Shown in pieces: positions 7,286-15,724 of a DNA stretch of 64,000 nucleotides. The DNA comes from Cupriavidus necator A5-1 (GTDB taxonomy: Bacteria; Pseudomonadota; Gammaproteobacteria; Burkholderiales; Burkholderiaceae), in contig NZ_JQLI01000008.1 in the NCBI RefSeq assembly GCF_000744095.1, positions 3,162,001 through 3,226,000 of the forward strand, given 5' to 3'. Each line of letters starts with the position of its first letter. Within the stretch, counting starts at the first letter, position 1. The position numbers and the translations under genes were made by a program. Under the pieces are notes generated by a model. That model ran no database searches, was not told where the DNA came from, and worked only from the letters and a program-made list of their open reading frames with translations.

Positions 7286-8376
7286 AGTGCATCCTCCACC
7301 GTTGCGCTAGCGCTCAGGTCCATCGACCCCGGGGCGTCGCAGTGAATCGTTGCAGCAGCTTCCCCATGCCCATCTGAGCCAGCGGGATGCCGTACGATCG
7401 AGGCGTCTCCAACTACGGACAGAACCACTGAGGCGCCCGAAACTGGCTCACCAGCGTCACCCACCACACGTACCAGCACCGGCACGTTTCGGTCTTTTCG
7501 CGGGGCCTTCAGCGGTAGCGGCTTTGTCAGGTGAGTGCCAAGCGGCACCGGATACCAGCCTCGAATCACCGACTGGCAAGCGCCATCAACCGCGTCGTCG
7601 ACCACCTGAAATGCCAATAGTCGGCGATATATGCGATCCCAAGCGTAGACGACGTCGCTACCGGCTGGGGCGGGCGATCGCACCGTATGCAGAACCTCTC
7701 CGGTGGCGTAGTCCACAAGGTTCAGTAGCCCATTAGCTGTTGCCACATAACAGCGGCGCTCGTCCTCCGGCAGGATATCCGTCGGCGTCCCGGCAACATT
7801 GATGTGGCGAATCAGCGCGCCAGTCGTCCAGTTATAGACGCCAATCTTATTGGCCCCGCCCTCGCTGCTGGTATAGAGCACAGCTAGGTTCTGTTGCCGG
7901 TCAACCATGGCAACGTGGACGCCAAACGCCCCGAAATCGGCGGGATCGCGTCGCGTGCCAGGAATCTCTGCATAGCTGATGCCGTCCACCTCAAAGAAGC
8001 TTCCCGTGATGGAGTGCTGCCAGAGCGAGCCATCACGCGCCTGGACGAACCCGTAGTCGAAGAGACTCCCAGGGTTAGCCCCTCGGCCCATGAACTCGCC
8101 GGTCACCGCATTGAACTTCCACCACATGGTTTCGAAGCCCGGCCAGTAAATCCGACCAGTCACGCCGACCACCACGATGACTGCATCAGCTGTCGCTGTC
8201 TTCTCTTGAGTCACAAACATCCCATATACGCCGCCCAATGTCTCGGCATAGATTCTTGGAGGCGTTACGAGATGCCCGTTGTATAGCGCTCCGAGCCCTG
8301 ACCCGCTCGGTATACCCGCCCACTCTGCCGGCAGCCGATAGCGGATGGGGCTCGATTGAAATATCTGGCGAAACAT
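7282..8376 (-). CDS. Tail protein: beta-propeller-like body with C-terminal Ig-like domain
   Basis: A 364-residue protein when started at ATG 8376, which overlaps the upstream stop as TGATG; an upstream extension of the frame runs through the neighbouring gene and is rejected. Residues about 50-270 contain repeated blades resembling YVTN/WD-type propellers (FGVHVAMVDRQQNLAVLYTSS, KIGVYNWTTGALIRHINVAGTPTDI, CYVATANGLLNLVDYATGEVLHTV). The last 65 residues (VPVLVRVVGDAGEPVSGASVVLSV) match the bacterial Ig-like (Big_1/invasin) pattern. Both are common on phage tails, where Ig-like domains weakly bind surface glycans. Specific target unknown. Confidence 0.6.
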   Translation of the reverse strand: MFRQIFQSSPIRYRLPAEWAGIPSGSGLGALYNGHLVTPPRIYAETLGGVYGMFVTQEKTATADAVIVVVGVTGRIYWPGFETMWWKFNAVTGEFMGRGANPGSLFDYGFVQARDGSLWQHSITGSFFEVDGISYAEIPGTRRDPADFGAFGVHVAMVDRQQNLAVLYTSSEGGANKIGVYNWTTGALIRHINVAGTPTDILPEDERRCYVATANGLLNLVDYATGEVLHTVRSPAPAGSDVVYAWDRIYRRLLAFQVVDDAVDGACQSVIRGWYPVPLGTHLTKPLPLKAPRKDRNVPVLVRVVGDAGEPVSGASVVLSVVGDASIVRHPAGSDGHGEAAATIHCDAPGSMDLSASATVEDAL

Positions 8377-9299
8377 CAGAATTTCACCTCCGCCGTAATC
8401 GTCGGCATTCCACCGGCGGCATTTGGCGCGATATAGGTATTCCACGCCCACCCATTGCTGTCCGTCGCGCTTTGCAGAAGCTCCAACGCGCCCGGGCCGA
8501 TCAGTGCCCAATCGACGGTCTCGTCCTTGCACGGCTCGCTGTTCGAGCCGAGAACGCGGGTCTTGATGGAGCTTGCACGACCCTTTGCCAGCGGCGTGAC
8601 TGCAACCGGATCGGAGATCGTCGCCGGGCGCGGGGAGCTGGCGAACACAGTGAGCTGAGCACCAACCAGCGCCACGAAGATGTCATGCCGTGGGCTATAC
8701 CAAGCACCTACATTGGCACCGATGAATGCGACACCACCGACCTGCGTCTTCTTGACCCAATCGTAGAAGACCACCGTGCCGTTGCCGAACGCGACTGCGA
8801 GGACGTTGGTATCGCGAGTACGGGATATCGTCGCGCTGTCACCGATAGCGGCGCCGCTGAGACTGGCCTCGTATGCCCAAGAGCCAACGAGCGTGAGGGG
8901 CTTCGATTGCACGTTCGTGCCCGCGAAGTGGAGGTAGCGATCCGGCGTGCGCACCTGCGCTCCGACTACATAGCCCGTGGCTTCCGAGCCAAGGACCAAA
9001 TCGCCAAAAGTGGCAGCTCGCTTGTTGAACTTGTAGAGCCTGCTTTCTTCGGAGGAATCGTGGACCAGGTACTCACCGGGATTCTGCAGGTCCAGTGCAA
9101 ATGCATTGGCACGTGCCTGAGCTGCTCGAAGGTAGGCGTGGCCATCCAACTGAACCACGTGCAAGCCGCCCTTGGCGAAACTGAACGTGTAGAGGCCAAT
9201 GTCATCGTCGTAAAGCGCAGAACCACCCGCCGATGGGTCTGTGACCAACGAACCGTTCGCCACGATATTGAAAGGACCCGCCAGCAGTTCAAGTGCCAT
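8376..9299 (-). CDS. Tail protein: propeller-like body with C-terminal Ig-like domain
   Basis: A 307-residue protein starting MALELLAGPFNIV at 9299; an upstream Met at 9383 would overlap the previous gene heavily. The body has repeated beta blades (YTFSFAKGGLHVVQLDGHAY, LAVAFGNGTVVFYDWVKKTQVGG). The end (SSIKTRVLGSNSEPCKDETVDWALIGPG ... SATDSNGWAWNTYIAPNAAG) again looks like a Big_1-type Ig domain, with the usual D-x-x-G-x-A pattern. It has the same body-plus-Ig plan as the next gene downstream, so the two may be diverged copies. Structural role in the tail is inferred. Confidence 0.55.
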   Translation of the reverse strand: MALELLAGPFNIVANGSLVTDPSAGGSALYDDDIGLYTFSFAKGGLHVVQLDGHAYLRAAQARANAFALDLQNPGEYLVHDSSEESRLYKFNKRAATFGDLVLGSEATGYVVGAQVRTPDRYLHFAGTNVQSKPLTLVGSWAYEASLSGAAIGDSATISRTRDTNVLAVAFGNGTVVFYDWVKKTQVGGVAFIGANVGAWYSPRHDIFVALVGAQLTVFASSPRPATISDPVAVTPLAKGRASSIKTRVLGSNSEPCKDETVDWALIGPGALELLQSATDSNGWAWNTYIAPNAAGGMPTITAEVKF

Positions 9300-9510
9300 G
9301 CTCGGCCTCGATGACAGCAGCGCCGGAGAGTCCCGCGGGATCGTATTTCGCCCAGGCGCGCCCTTGCGCGTCCGTACGCCCACCCAAAGGCGTCACGACG
9401 CCGGGGCCGCTGGCCACCGACCACAAGACGGCAACGTTGGGCGGCCCATCGAACACCACTATGGCGGTCGCATCCGCGCGCAAGGGATTGGATAGCACGC
9501 GCAGGCTCAT
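9289..9510 (-). CDS. Stand-alone Ig-like (Big_1) small tail protein
   Basis: A 73-residue protein that is essentially one bacterial Ig-like domain: SLRVLSNPLRADATAIVVFDG, NVAVLWSVASGPGVVTPLGG, RTDAQGRAWAKYDPAGLSGAAVIEAEHG. The TDAQGRAWAKY stretch is the typical T-D-x-x-G-x-A strand of Big_1 domains. It overlaps the tape measure stop by 4 bases upstream and the next gene's start by 11 bases downstream. It may be a decoration on the tail tube or tip. Confidence 0.6.
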   Translation of the reverse strand: MSLRVLSNPLRADATAIVVFDGPPNVAVLWSVASGPGVVTPLGGRTDAQGRAWAKYDPAGLSGAAVIEAEHGT

Positions 9511-12500
9511 CGCGTTGCCGCCATCCGGGCAAGCTCGCCACCCAGCCAGTCTTGCAGCGTCCAGTGGAGGGCGTTGTCCGGGATCTGCAACTGGAAGCTG
9601 GTTGGCGCCGGTTGCAGGTGCGGTGCGCCGGACGCGGCGGGCGCGGACACCAGACCACCTCCGGCGAATCGCGCCACCGCGCTCGATCGGGCAAACGCCG
9701 CCGGATGGACCGCGCCCCGGAATTGCGATGCCGCCGATCGCACCGCCGAACCACCGCGGTTCACCCAGTTCAGGAAGCCGACACCGACATCGCGCACGGC
9801 CGAGGCACGCACGACGTACTCCTGGTCGGAAAGCAGCGCCGGGATGCTGTCGCTGGTGGTGGTGCCAGGGCCGCGAATGTAGCCGCCGTCCGCCTTCTTT
9901 ACAGCACCACCCCCACCCCCGATCCCGACAAAGGACAGCACCGTGTCTATGGTGCCCCCCATGTTCCCAAACAACGAATCGAACAGCTTCTCGCCCAGCT
10001 TCTTTCCGATGGTATTCAGTAGAGAGTTGACGACCCCCTTCGCAAACTCGTTCACCGCCTTCGACGCGCTCTTTGCGCCGGTCACGACGTCTTGAAACAT
10101 CGTTCCGAAGCCAGTAATGAACGACGTCTTCGCCACCTGCTGGACATCGGTGGATGCCTTCTTGAGCCCCTCGATTTCTACTCTGACCTGCTCCGCATTG
10201 GACTTGATCTGGATTGATGGGGACGCTGCGGCAAGCTTATCGAGTTCTTGCTGCAGCCGCTCAAGATCCGGTAGCGCTTGGTCCCTGATTGGGCGGAACG
10301 CCCTCTCCAAAGAATCGCCTTCGAAACCTTGACCCTGCAGCAGCTGGCTAGACCGTTGCAGGCGCCCCAGGATTTCGTCAATTTGACCTTTGATGCGTTG
10401 GAAATCTGCCTGATCCACCTCCAGGCGAATTTTTTGCTCGACCACGTCCGGCGACAGCAGTTCGGGGTTGGCCTTGGACATCTCCATCAGATCCCGATTG
10501 CGCGCACGCACGTTCTTTTCGATCTGCTCGCGAGTGAGGGTGCCGGTGGCGGAATCAACCTCAGTCTGAACGCCAGTGGCCTGCGCCTCCAGCAAGCGCT
10601 TCGCCCGATCACGCTCAGTATTGGATTCGCGTATCGCCTGTGTGCGATCCTGCTCCAGCTTGAGGTTGCGCGTGTTCAGCTGCTGGATTTCTGTCTCCAG
10701 CTTCTTGTTCTGGGTGGAAATCTGCACCCGCTCGTTCGGGTTCTTGGGGTTCTGGCCGCCCAAGCTCCCCTGCTCGGCCTGAAGTTTCTCGATCAGCTTC
10801 CGGTTGCGAGACTCTTCGGCATCAATGCCGTCGGTGACGATCTTCAGGCGCTGGTCATAGTAGGCGCTGATACCAACGAGGCTGTCCTTGTAGGCGCGCT
10901 CGTTCTCCGCCTGGTCGAACGCCAGAGCGTCTTTCTTGAGCGTCAATTCCTGATCGAGCGTCGCCTTCAACTGATCGAAATCGGCCTTCGCTGCGGCATT
11001 CTGCGTGCCAAGCCCTGAGGCGCCGGCGCCCTGCCGGCGCGCCTCCGCGATCGCGTCATTTCGGGCCTTGGTGACCTCGGCCAGGCGCTTCGGATCGAAC
11101 TTCGGGTTGTCCTTCTGGAGCTCAGGCGTCTCCGACACAGCCTTGGCGAAAGCGGAGTTGATCTCCTTGATGTCGTCGGCCGCCTTCTGGGACGTGCTGC
11201 GGTGCTTCTTGACCAGGTCCGTGAAGTCCTGCAACGCGCCGCTGTTCTTGAGACCGATCTTGCCGACGGCCTTTTCCTGCTCTGCAGCCTGCTTGTCGAC
11301 TGCCTGCTGTTGCAGCTTTCCAAGTTCCTCGAGGGCCGCCAACTGCTGCCTCGCCTGGTTCAGCTCCCGATCTCGCGAGCCACGGGAGAGCTTTTCGCCG
11401 TTGCTCAGGATGAACGGCCGCATGCCGCTCGGGCCCGGCTGCTGCGCAGCGCCTTCGAGCAACGCGATCCTGTTGCGGAGTGCATCCTGTCCCGCCTTGT
11501 TCTCCCCGATATCCCCCGCCCCGAACTTCAGCTCCCGCTTCATGCGGGCAATCTTGTCACGGGTAGTCTGCACCGACACGTCGATGCCATTGAGCGAGTC
11601 CTTCGCCGCACTGCCGAACGACGCCCAAGCGGCCACGCCGGTGATCAGCAAGGCGACGATCCCGATGGGACCGCCCAGCAGGCCGGCGACGCGCGAAAGC
11701 ACGCCTGCGGCGCCGGTCGGCCCCATGGCCGTCGCAAGTGCTGTTTGGGCTGCGGCATGCGCTGACGCAGCAGCCGCCGCACGCTGCTGAGCGGGCACGA
11801 GCACCGTCTCCGCCAGCGCCAGCCGCTGCATACCTGCAGCGGCCGCCACCGCGGCCTCAGCCTCGGCAAGCAGCAAACCGGTATGGATCCGAACGGCATC
11901 CGCATGCGCCACCTTCGCCCGCAGATCCGCCAGCGTGGCAGCGGTAGCCGCCCGAGTGGCAGCATCGCCGCCGAGGGTTGCACTGGTCGCCGCGGTGATA
12001 GCGCCGGCAACGCCCTCCAGCACTCCACGCACCACCTGGAATACCTTGAGCGCCGCGTATGCCTGCCCGAGCGCAACCACGGCTTCGCGATGCTCGAGCA
12101 GGAAGCCAGCCACCCGGCGCAGGCCCTGCCCGAGGTCGACCAGACCCTCCGCAAAGCTCCGCATCGTCTGCACGGTCTGCGGATTGAGCTGGATCGACTT
12201 GACCTTGTCTCCCTCGCGCTCGATTGTGACGAAGGCGTCGGCCGCCTCCCCCAGCCCTTCCTTGATGGCATCGAAGAGCGGCTTGAAACCCTCGGCCGCC
12301 GCGCGCGTCGCCCCCTCCTTCAGGCTGGAGAGCCGGCCGTCGAAGGTGTCACCGAAGCGCGCGGACGCGGCCTCGAAGCCCTGCAGCCGGTCCATCAGGA
12401 ACTTGAACAGGCCTTCGCTCGAAGCCTTGGCGCGCTTGATGTCCTCGTCCTTGATGCCCAGCGCAGTGGCCAGGGTGGAGCCCGACGGCGTGATGCCGCC

Positions 12501-13151
12501 CTGCACCAGATCACGCAACTCCTGAATCACCTGGTTCGAGTTCAAGCCGAGCGACTTGACCGCGTTGACACCGGTCACGGTCAACTGGCGCACCTGCTCG
12601 AGCGTCAGCTTGGCGGCCAGCGCCGGCCCAAGGATCGCTTGGAAAGCGCGAACGAGTTCCTCGCTGTTGGCGGCTGTGGCCAGCGCGTCGTTGTTCAGGT
12701 CCGCGATGATCTTGCGCGAGATGCCCAGAGCCTGGTTCAGGCTGACAGCCTTGCCGTCGATCGTGATCATCGAGGACAGGATGCCGGCCATCCCAAGCTC
12801 AGCCGTCTCCATACTGGCAGAGAACTTGATGCCCGCTTCCGGCAGGCCAGTCAAAGCCGCCTTCACGGCCTGCAACGCCTGACCGATGATGAAGATTCCG
12901 GCAGCAACAGTGCCGATGCTCTTCAGGCCCGCGACGCTCTGACCGATCGATCGGACTTCGTCGCCGACCTTCGCCAGCTCTCCAGCCGTTGAGCGGGCGG
13001 TCGTCTGGACGCCCTGCAGGCCTGACTGCACGCCGGTGAGATTCTTGCCTGCGTCGTCGGTCTTCTTCAGCGCGGACGCAAAGTCGCGCAGAGCGGCCAA
13101 GGCCCGCTCGTTTGCGAGATTGATCCGGTAGCTGATCTCACGTTCGGTCAT
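9507..13151 (-). CDS. Tail tape measure protein
   Basis: A 1214-residue protein, the longest in the prophage, directly after the frameshifted tail chaperone gene. It has a long N-terminal coiled region, a tape-measure core (about residues 150-290, with GITPSGSTLATALGIKDEDIKRAKASS and GDTFDGRLSSLKEG), hydrophobic segments (GGPIGIVALLITGVAAWASFG), long Glu/Lys/Gln-rich coiled coils (about 680-1000) and the family's typical end (GGYIRGPGTTTSDSIPALLSDQEYVVRASAV). It sets tail length and is ejected with DNA. At roughly 1.5 angstrom per residue this implies a tail near 180 nm; that figure uses the general rule, not data. The start ATG overlaps the chaperone-extension stop (ATGA). Confidence 0.92.
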   Translation of the reverse strand: MTEREISYRINLANERALAALRDFASALKKTDDAGKNLTGVQSGLQGVQTTARSTAGELAKVGDEVRSIGQSVAGLKSIGTVAAGIFIIGQALQAVKAALTGLPEAGIKFSASMETAELGMAGILSSMITIDGKAVSLNQALGISRKIIADLNNDALATAANSEELVRAFQAILGPALAAKLTLEQVRQLTVTGVNAVKSLGLNSNQVIQELRDLVQGGITPSGSTLATALGIKDEDIKRAKASSEGLFKFLMDRLQGFEAASARFGDTFDGRLSSLKEGATRAAAEGFKPLFDAIKEGLGEAADAFVTIEREGDKVKSIQLNPQTVQTMRSFAEGLVDLGQGLRRVAGFLLEHREAVVALGQAYAALKVFQVVRGVLEGVAGAITAATSATLGGDAATRAATAATLADLRAKVAHADAVRIHTGLLLAEAEAAVAAAAGMQRLALAETVLVPAQQRAAAAASAHAAAQTALATAMGPTGAAGVLSRVAGLLGGPIGIVALLITGVAAWASFGSAAKDSLNGIDVSVQTTRDKIARMKRELKFGAGDIGENKAGQDALRNRIALLEGAAQQPGPSGMRPFILSNGEKLSRGSRDRELNQARQQLAALEELGKLQQQAVDKQAAEQEKAVGKIGLKNSGALQDFTDLVKKHRSTSQKAADDIKEINSAFAKAVSETPELQKDNPKFDPKRLAEVTKARNDAIAEARRQGAGASGLGTQNAAAKADFDQLKATLDQELTLKKDALAFDQAENERAYKDSLVGISAYYDQRLKIVTDGIDAEESRNRKLIEKLQAEQGSLGGQNPKNPNERVQISTQNKKLETEIQQLNTRNLKLEQDRTQAIRESNTERDRAKRLLEAQATGVQTEVDSATGTLTREQIEKNVRARNRDLMEMSKANPELLSPDVVEQKIRLEVDQADFQRIKGQIDEILGRLQRSSQLLQGQGFEGDSLERAFRPIRDQALPDLERLQQELDKLAAASPSIQIKSNAEQVRVEIEGLKKASTDVQQVAKTSFITGFGTMFQDVVTGAKSASKAVNEFAKGVVNSLLNTIGKKLGEKLFDSLFGNMGGTIDTVLSFVGIGGGGGAVKKADGGYIRGPGTTTSDSIPALLSDQEYVVRASAVRDVGVGFLNWVNRGGSAVRSAASQFRGAVHPAAFARSSAVARFAGGGLVSAPAASGAPHLQPAPTSFQLQIPDNALHWTLQDWLGGELARMAATR

Positions 13152-13755
13152 GGGCGTCTAAGTGGTGCGCTGAATGCTTTCCAGAGTTGTTTCCAGCCCT
13201 TCTCATCGGCTTGACCGCCACGCGCGATCAGGAGCTGCTCCCGGCTACGCTCCTGCGCCTGCCTGGCAATGGCATCCGAGAAGCCCCTCAGCTGGGCCAT
13301 GGTGTAGCCCAGCACTTCTCTCAGACTGTGGCCGGCCCCGACGAGCTGTTGGGCGATGTCGAACCACCCGGGAACATCGCCTGAAGCTGGCTGGCTACTG
13401 GCTTCAGACGTTGCTCGAAAAAATCTCGGTTCACGCTAAGCACGTCCGCGAACAGATTGACCGGCACGTCCAGCTCCTGCTCGTCCAGCCAGTCCCGCTC
13501 CACGCGCGCACCAATGCAGATGACAGTAAGCAAAGCCTCCGCATGCCGCGTGAACAGGTGCACGATGTCGCCGGCCACCATTGCATCCGGCAGCACGCCG
13601 ATGTCGGCGAAGACGGGCTCCAGAGCTGACAGCATGGGGCCGAATTCCTTCACCTTGAGGGGGGTAATCCGAACCTGACGCTCGCCGAAGCCCCTCTCGA
13701 TCGAGGGGCCGCCGGCGAGCTGTGTCAGTTCGGCAACGGGTGCAGGGGTGCTCAT
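13148..13755 (-). CDS. Tail assembly chaperone fusion (gpGT-like) made by -1 ribosomal frameshift
   Basis: The frame of the 144-aa chaperone can shift -1 at CCCGGGT (13366-13372; codons CCG-GGT in the zero frame, CCC-GGG after slipping). It then reads on in a frame with no start of its own near the junction: PGWFDIAQQLVGAGHSLREVLGYTMAQLRGF and onward to a TGA that overlaps the tape measure ATG. The product is about 202 residues. The W-D...Y-T-x-x-QLRGF pattern is typical of lambda T-type extensions, which recruit the tape measure protein during tail assembly. The slippery site is exactly of the X-XXY-YYZ form. Frameshifting itself is inferred. Confidence 0.8.
13321..13755 (-). CDS. Tail assembly chaperone (gpG-like)
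   Basis: A 144-residue protein made without frameshifting: MSTPAPVAELTQLAGGPSIERGFGERQVRITPLKVKEFGPMLSALEPVF, and so on. The RQVRITPLKVKEF segment and location between the major tail protein and the tape measure are typical of gpG-type chaperones. These coat the tape measure before the tube is built and are absent from the mature virion. The last 14 residues (after the slippery codons) are unlike the rest and low in complexity (STSPNSSSGPATV), as expected for the unshifted product. Confidence 0.8.
   Translation of the reverse strand: MSTPAPVAELTQLAGGPSIERGFGERQVRITPLKVKEFGPMLSALEPVFADIGVLPDAMVAGDIVHLFTRHAEALLTVICIGARVERDWLDEQELDVPVNLFADVLSVNRDFFEQRLKPVASQLQAMFPGGSTSPNSSSGPATV
13366..13372 (-). 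promoter_or_regulatory. Slippery heptamer CCCGGGT for -1 frameshifting
   Basis: On the minus strand the sequence reads C-CCG-GGT in the zero frame of the gpG-like gene, a perfect X-XXY-YYZ slippery site. Both tRNAs can re-pair after moving back one base. It lies 15 codons before the zero-frame stop, and the -1 frame is open without a stop to the tape measure start. Heptamers in this position are conserved in tailed phages. Confidence 0.75.
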
Positions 13756-13758
13756 GGA

Positions 13759-14529
13759 TTACGTCAGTTGGACCAAGCGGCCGAACTGGCCGTAGTCGCT
13801 GGCCGCGGTCTTGGTTTGGTCGCTCAAGCACGACCCGGCCAGCTCAAACGTGTTGAGGTCGTCGCTGATCATCGAGAAGTCCTTCGCCGGATCCAGGCGG
13901 GTGCGGTAGATATCGAGCACCACCTTCGGAAAGCCAGACACTGCGGTGTTGAGCCCAACGAAGCGCACCCAGTATTCGACGTTGGCGGCCGTGTACATCT
14001 TCACGCGACTCAGAGCGGCCTTCGTGTAGTCGGCCTTCAGAGGCAGCGTGTACGGGCCGCCGGTCGTCGCGTCCAGAATCTCGATCTGACCAGATTTCGA
14101 GTCCAGATCGTAGTTCGTGCCGGCCGCCAGGGTCTTCGGCGTTCCGGAGCTGTCCTTGATGGTGACGGCCGACAGATCCTGAGCAGCCAGGATGAAGACA
14201 TTGCCGACCGCGAGCGTGCCGGTAGTCGGCGAGATGATTTCGTTGGTGACCGATCCGGACGACTGGGCCACCGCGTCGCCCTGCGTGAGCAGCTGGATGT
14301 TTTCGGTGCTGATCTGGCGGAGCGAAGCCTTGAAGCTCATCTTGAGCTCGCGCGTGATACGCACAACAGTCTGCCGGTTGCCGGAATAGTTTTCCTTGGC
14401 CTCCAGCACATCGGGCTCCGCCGAGAACGAGACGTCAGCGGCGTCGCCGACCCAGCGCAGCGCCTTCGGATTGCCGGCGGTGTCGCGCTGGCCGAAGAAC
14501 AGCTTTCCCTGCCCCGAGAAGTAATCCAT
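13759..14529 (-). CDS. Major tail tube protein
   Basis: A 256-residue protein (MDYFSGQGKLFFGQRDTAGNPKALRWVGDAADVSFSAEPDVLEAKENYSG ...). The GKLFFGQRD.. GNP..LRWVGD start, the ...RITRELKMSFKASLRQISTENIQLL segment and the KVVLDIYRTRLDPAKDFSMI end are characteristic of the gpV-like tube proteins of Burkholderia and Pseudomonas siphophages. It polymerises around the tape measure to form the tail tube. It sits immediately upstream of the gpG/gpGT pair, as in lambda-type gene orders. Confidence 0.85.
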   Translation of the reverse strand: MDYFSGQGKLFFGQRDTAGNPKALRWVGDAADVSFSAEPDVLEAKENYSGNRQTVVRITRELKMSFKASLRQISTENIQLLTQGDAVAQSSGSVTNEIISPTTGTLAVGNVFILAAQDLSAVTIKDSSGTPKTLAAGTNYDLDSKSGQIEILDATTGGPYTLPLKADYTKAALSRVKMYTAANVEYWVRFVGLNTAVSGFPKVVLDIYRTRLDPAKDFSMISDDLNTFELAGSCLSDQTKTAASDYGQFGRLVQLT

Positions 14530-14550
14530 GATGATCTCCAGTTTTGGCCG

Positions 14551-15003
14551 TTACGGGGCCGTGGGTTTTTCCAAGTACTCGACGACGCCCAGCACCTGGG
14601 CGCAAACCGTTTTCGTGCCTGCGCCACGGGGCATCGCCCTGTCGCCGACAATGCGCAGGTTCATGACGCGACCATCCAAGCCACCATCCTTGAACACAGC
14701 ACGCTTGATATCCGCGATCATGGCGTGCGCCTTGATCAGGGGGTTGTCGGGATCACAGGTGTCAAAGCCTTCGATCACGAACGACCGCGCCCAGGTGTTG
14801 GTGCCCGCATGCGGCCGGGTAGCGTCCTTGCTCTCGCCGGAGCCGTCATGCAACGAGGACAACGGCACCGGATCCTGCTCGTCGTTTCCAAACTCTCTGC
14901 CGAGATAGACTCGCGCGCCGATGTCGGTCGCGTAGCCATCGGCCGTGCGGATCGATTGGAGCCGCTCCTTGAGCGCCAGGAGGATGTCGAGGGCCTTGCT
15001 CAT
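14551..15003 (-). CDS. Tail terminator-like protein (gpU position)
   Basis: A 150-residue protein (MSKALDILLALKERLQSIRTADGYATDIGARVYLGREFGN ...). The short N-terminal helix, the ..IRTADGYATDIG..V..GR segment and the NTWARSFVIEGFDTCDPDNPLIKAHAMIADIKRAV pattern are typical of tail terminator/minor tail proteins, which cap the tail tube and join it to the head. It is in the gpU slot, before the tube protein, and overlaps the upstream gene as ATGA. Confidence 0.7.
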   Translation of the reverse strand: MSKALDILLALKERLQSIRTADGYATDIGARVYLGREFGNDEQDPVPLSSLHDGSGESKDATRPHAGTNTWARSFVIEGFDTCDPDNPLIKAHAMIADIKRAVFKDGGLDGRVMNLRIVGDRAMPRGAGTKTVCAQVLGVVEYLEKPTAP

Positions 15004-15326
15004 GCCTTGTTGACCCAGTAGGCAGCGACGAAGCTGTCATCCTCGTCGCGTTCGTCGATGGTGTAAGTCACCGAGGCCAGCTCGCCGAGCTCTTCCGGCG
15101 TGCCGTCGTAAATAATCGTGGTGCCACGCGGCAGAGACGCAATGTCCTCGCGCAGCACGGTGATCCGCGTACCGACCTCGGTACGATCGCCGTACTCCCC
15201 ACTGATGCGCGGCCGGCGCTCGACGACGGCGTCGAAGACCACGCTGCCGGCGCGCAGGCGCGCGTTCGCCAGGCGGCGAATGACCGACCTGGCAATGCGC
15301 TGATCAAGGGAGTACGGTGCGGCCAT
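15000..15326 (-). CDS. Head-tail joining protein (gpFII-like position)
   Basis: A 108-residue beta-rich protein with SVVFDAVVERRPRISGEYGDRTEVGTRITVL and GTTIIYDGTPEELGELASVTYTIDERDEDDS. Length and place, between the capsid cement protein and the tail terminator, fit the FII/head completion proteins that bind the connector. No direct motif proves it. Its stop overlaps the terminator start by 4 bases. Confidence 0.6.
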   Translation of the reverse strand: MAAPYSLDQRIARSVIRRLANARLRAGSVVFDAVVERRPRISGEYGDRTEVGTRITVLREDIASLPRGTTIIYDGTPEELGELASVTYTIDERDEDDSFVAAYWVNKA

Positions 15327-15340
15327 GACTTACCGGCTCG

Positions 15341-15685
15341 TCAGGTTGCCACCGGCAGGTAGGCGCCGAGCTTGATCTTGACGGTCGCGCTCGGGTTCGC
15401 CGCAGCTTCGACCGCCACGCCCACACATTGCTGCGCGGTGCTGGTCTTGTTGACCACCTTGTTGGTCGCATCCCAGAACACCCGGTCACCGACGCTGATG
15501 GCCAGGGCCGAGGTCTTGGCGATCTCGATCACCCCCTCGGTGCGGAACTCATTGGCGACGCCATTCTTGGCATCGTTGACCGCGACGCCGAACAGGCCGG
15601 CACCGAATAGGTACCCGATACCGGCCGCCACATCGGCGGCGGGGGTCAGCGTCAGGGTCTCGCCGTACTGAATGAAGTTCTTCAT
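15341..15685 (-). CDS. Capsid decoration protein (DUF2190-like)
   Basis: A 114-residue protein: MKNFIQYGETLTLTPAADVAAGIGYLFGAGLFGVAVNDAKNG, then EGVIEIAKTSALAISVGDRVFWDATNKVVN and VGVAVEAAANPSATVKIKLGAYLP. The N-K-F-x-Q-x-G-x-x-L-x-x-T...A-x-x-x-x-G-x-x-x-x...G-x-x-V...W-D pattern is that of DUF2190 proteins, which bind the outside of phage capsids as cement. It lies just after the capsid gene. Confident by pattern and gene order. Confidence 0.8.
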   Translation of the reverse strand: MKNFIQYGETLTLTPAADVAAGIGYLFGAGLFGVAVNDAKNGVANEFRTEGVIEIAKTSALAISVGDRVFWDATNKVVNKTSTAQQCVGVAVEAAANPSATVKIKLGAYLPVAT

Positions 15686-15724
15686 GATCCGATCCTTTCG
15701 AAATCAGTGGGTGGAATCGGCGGG

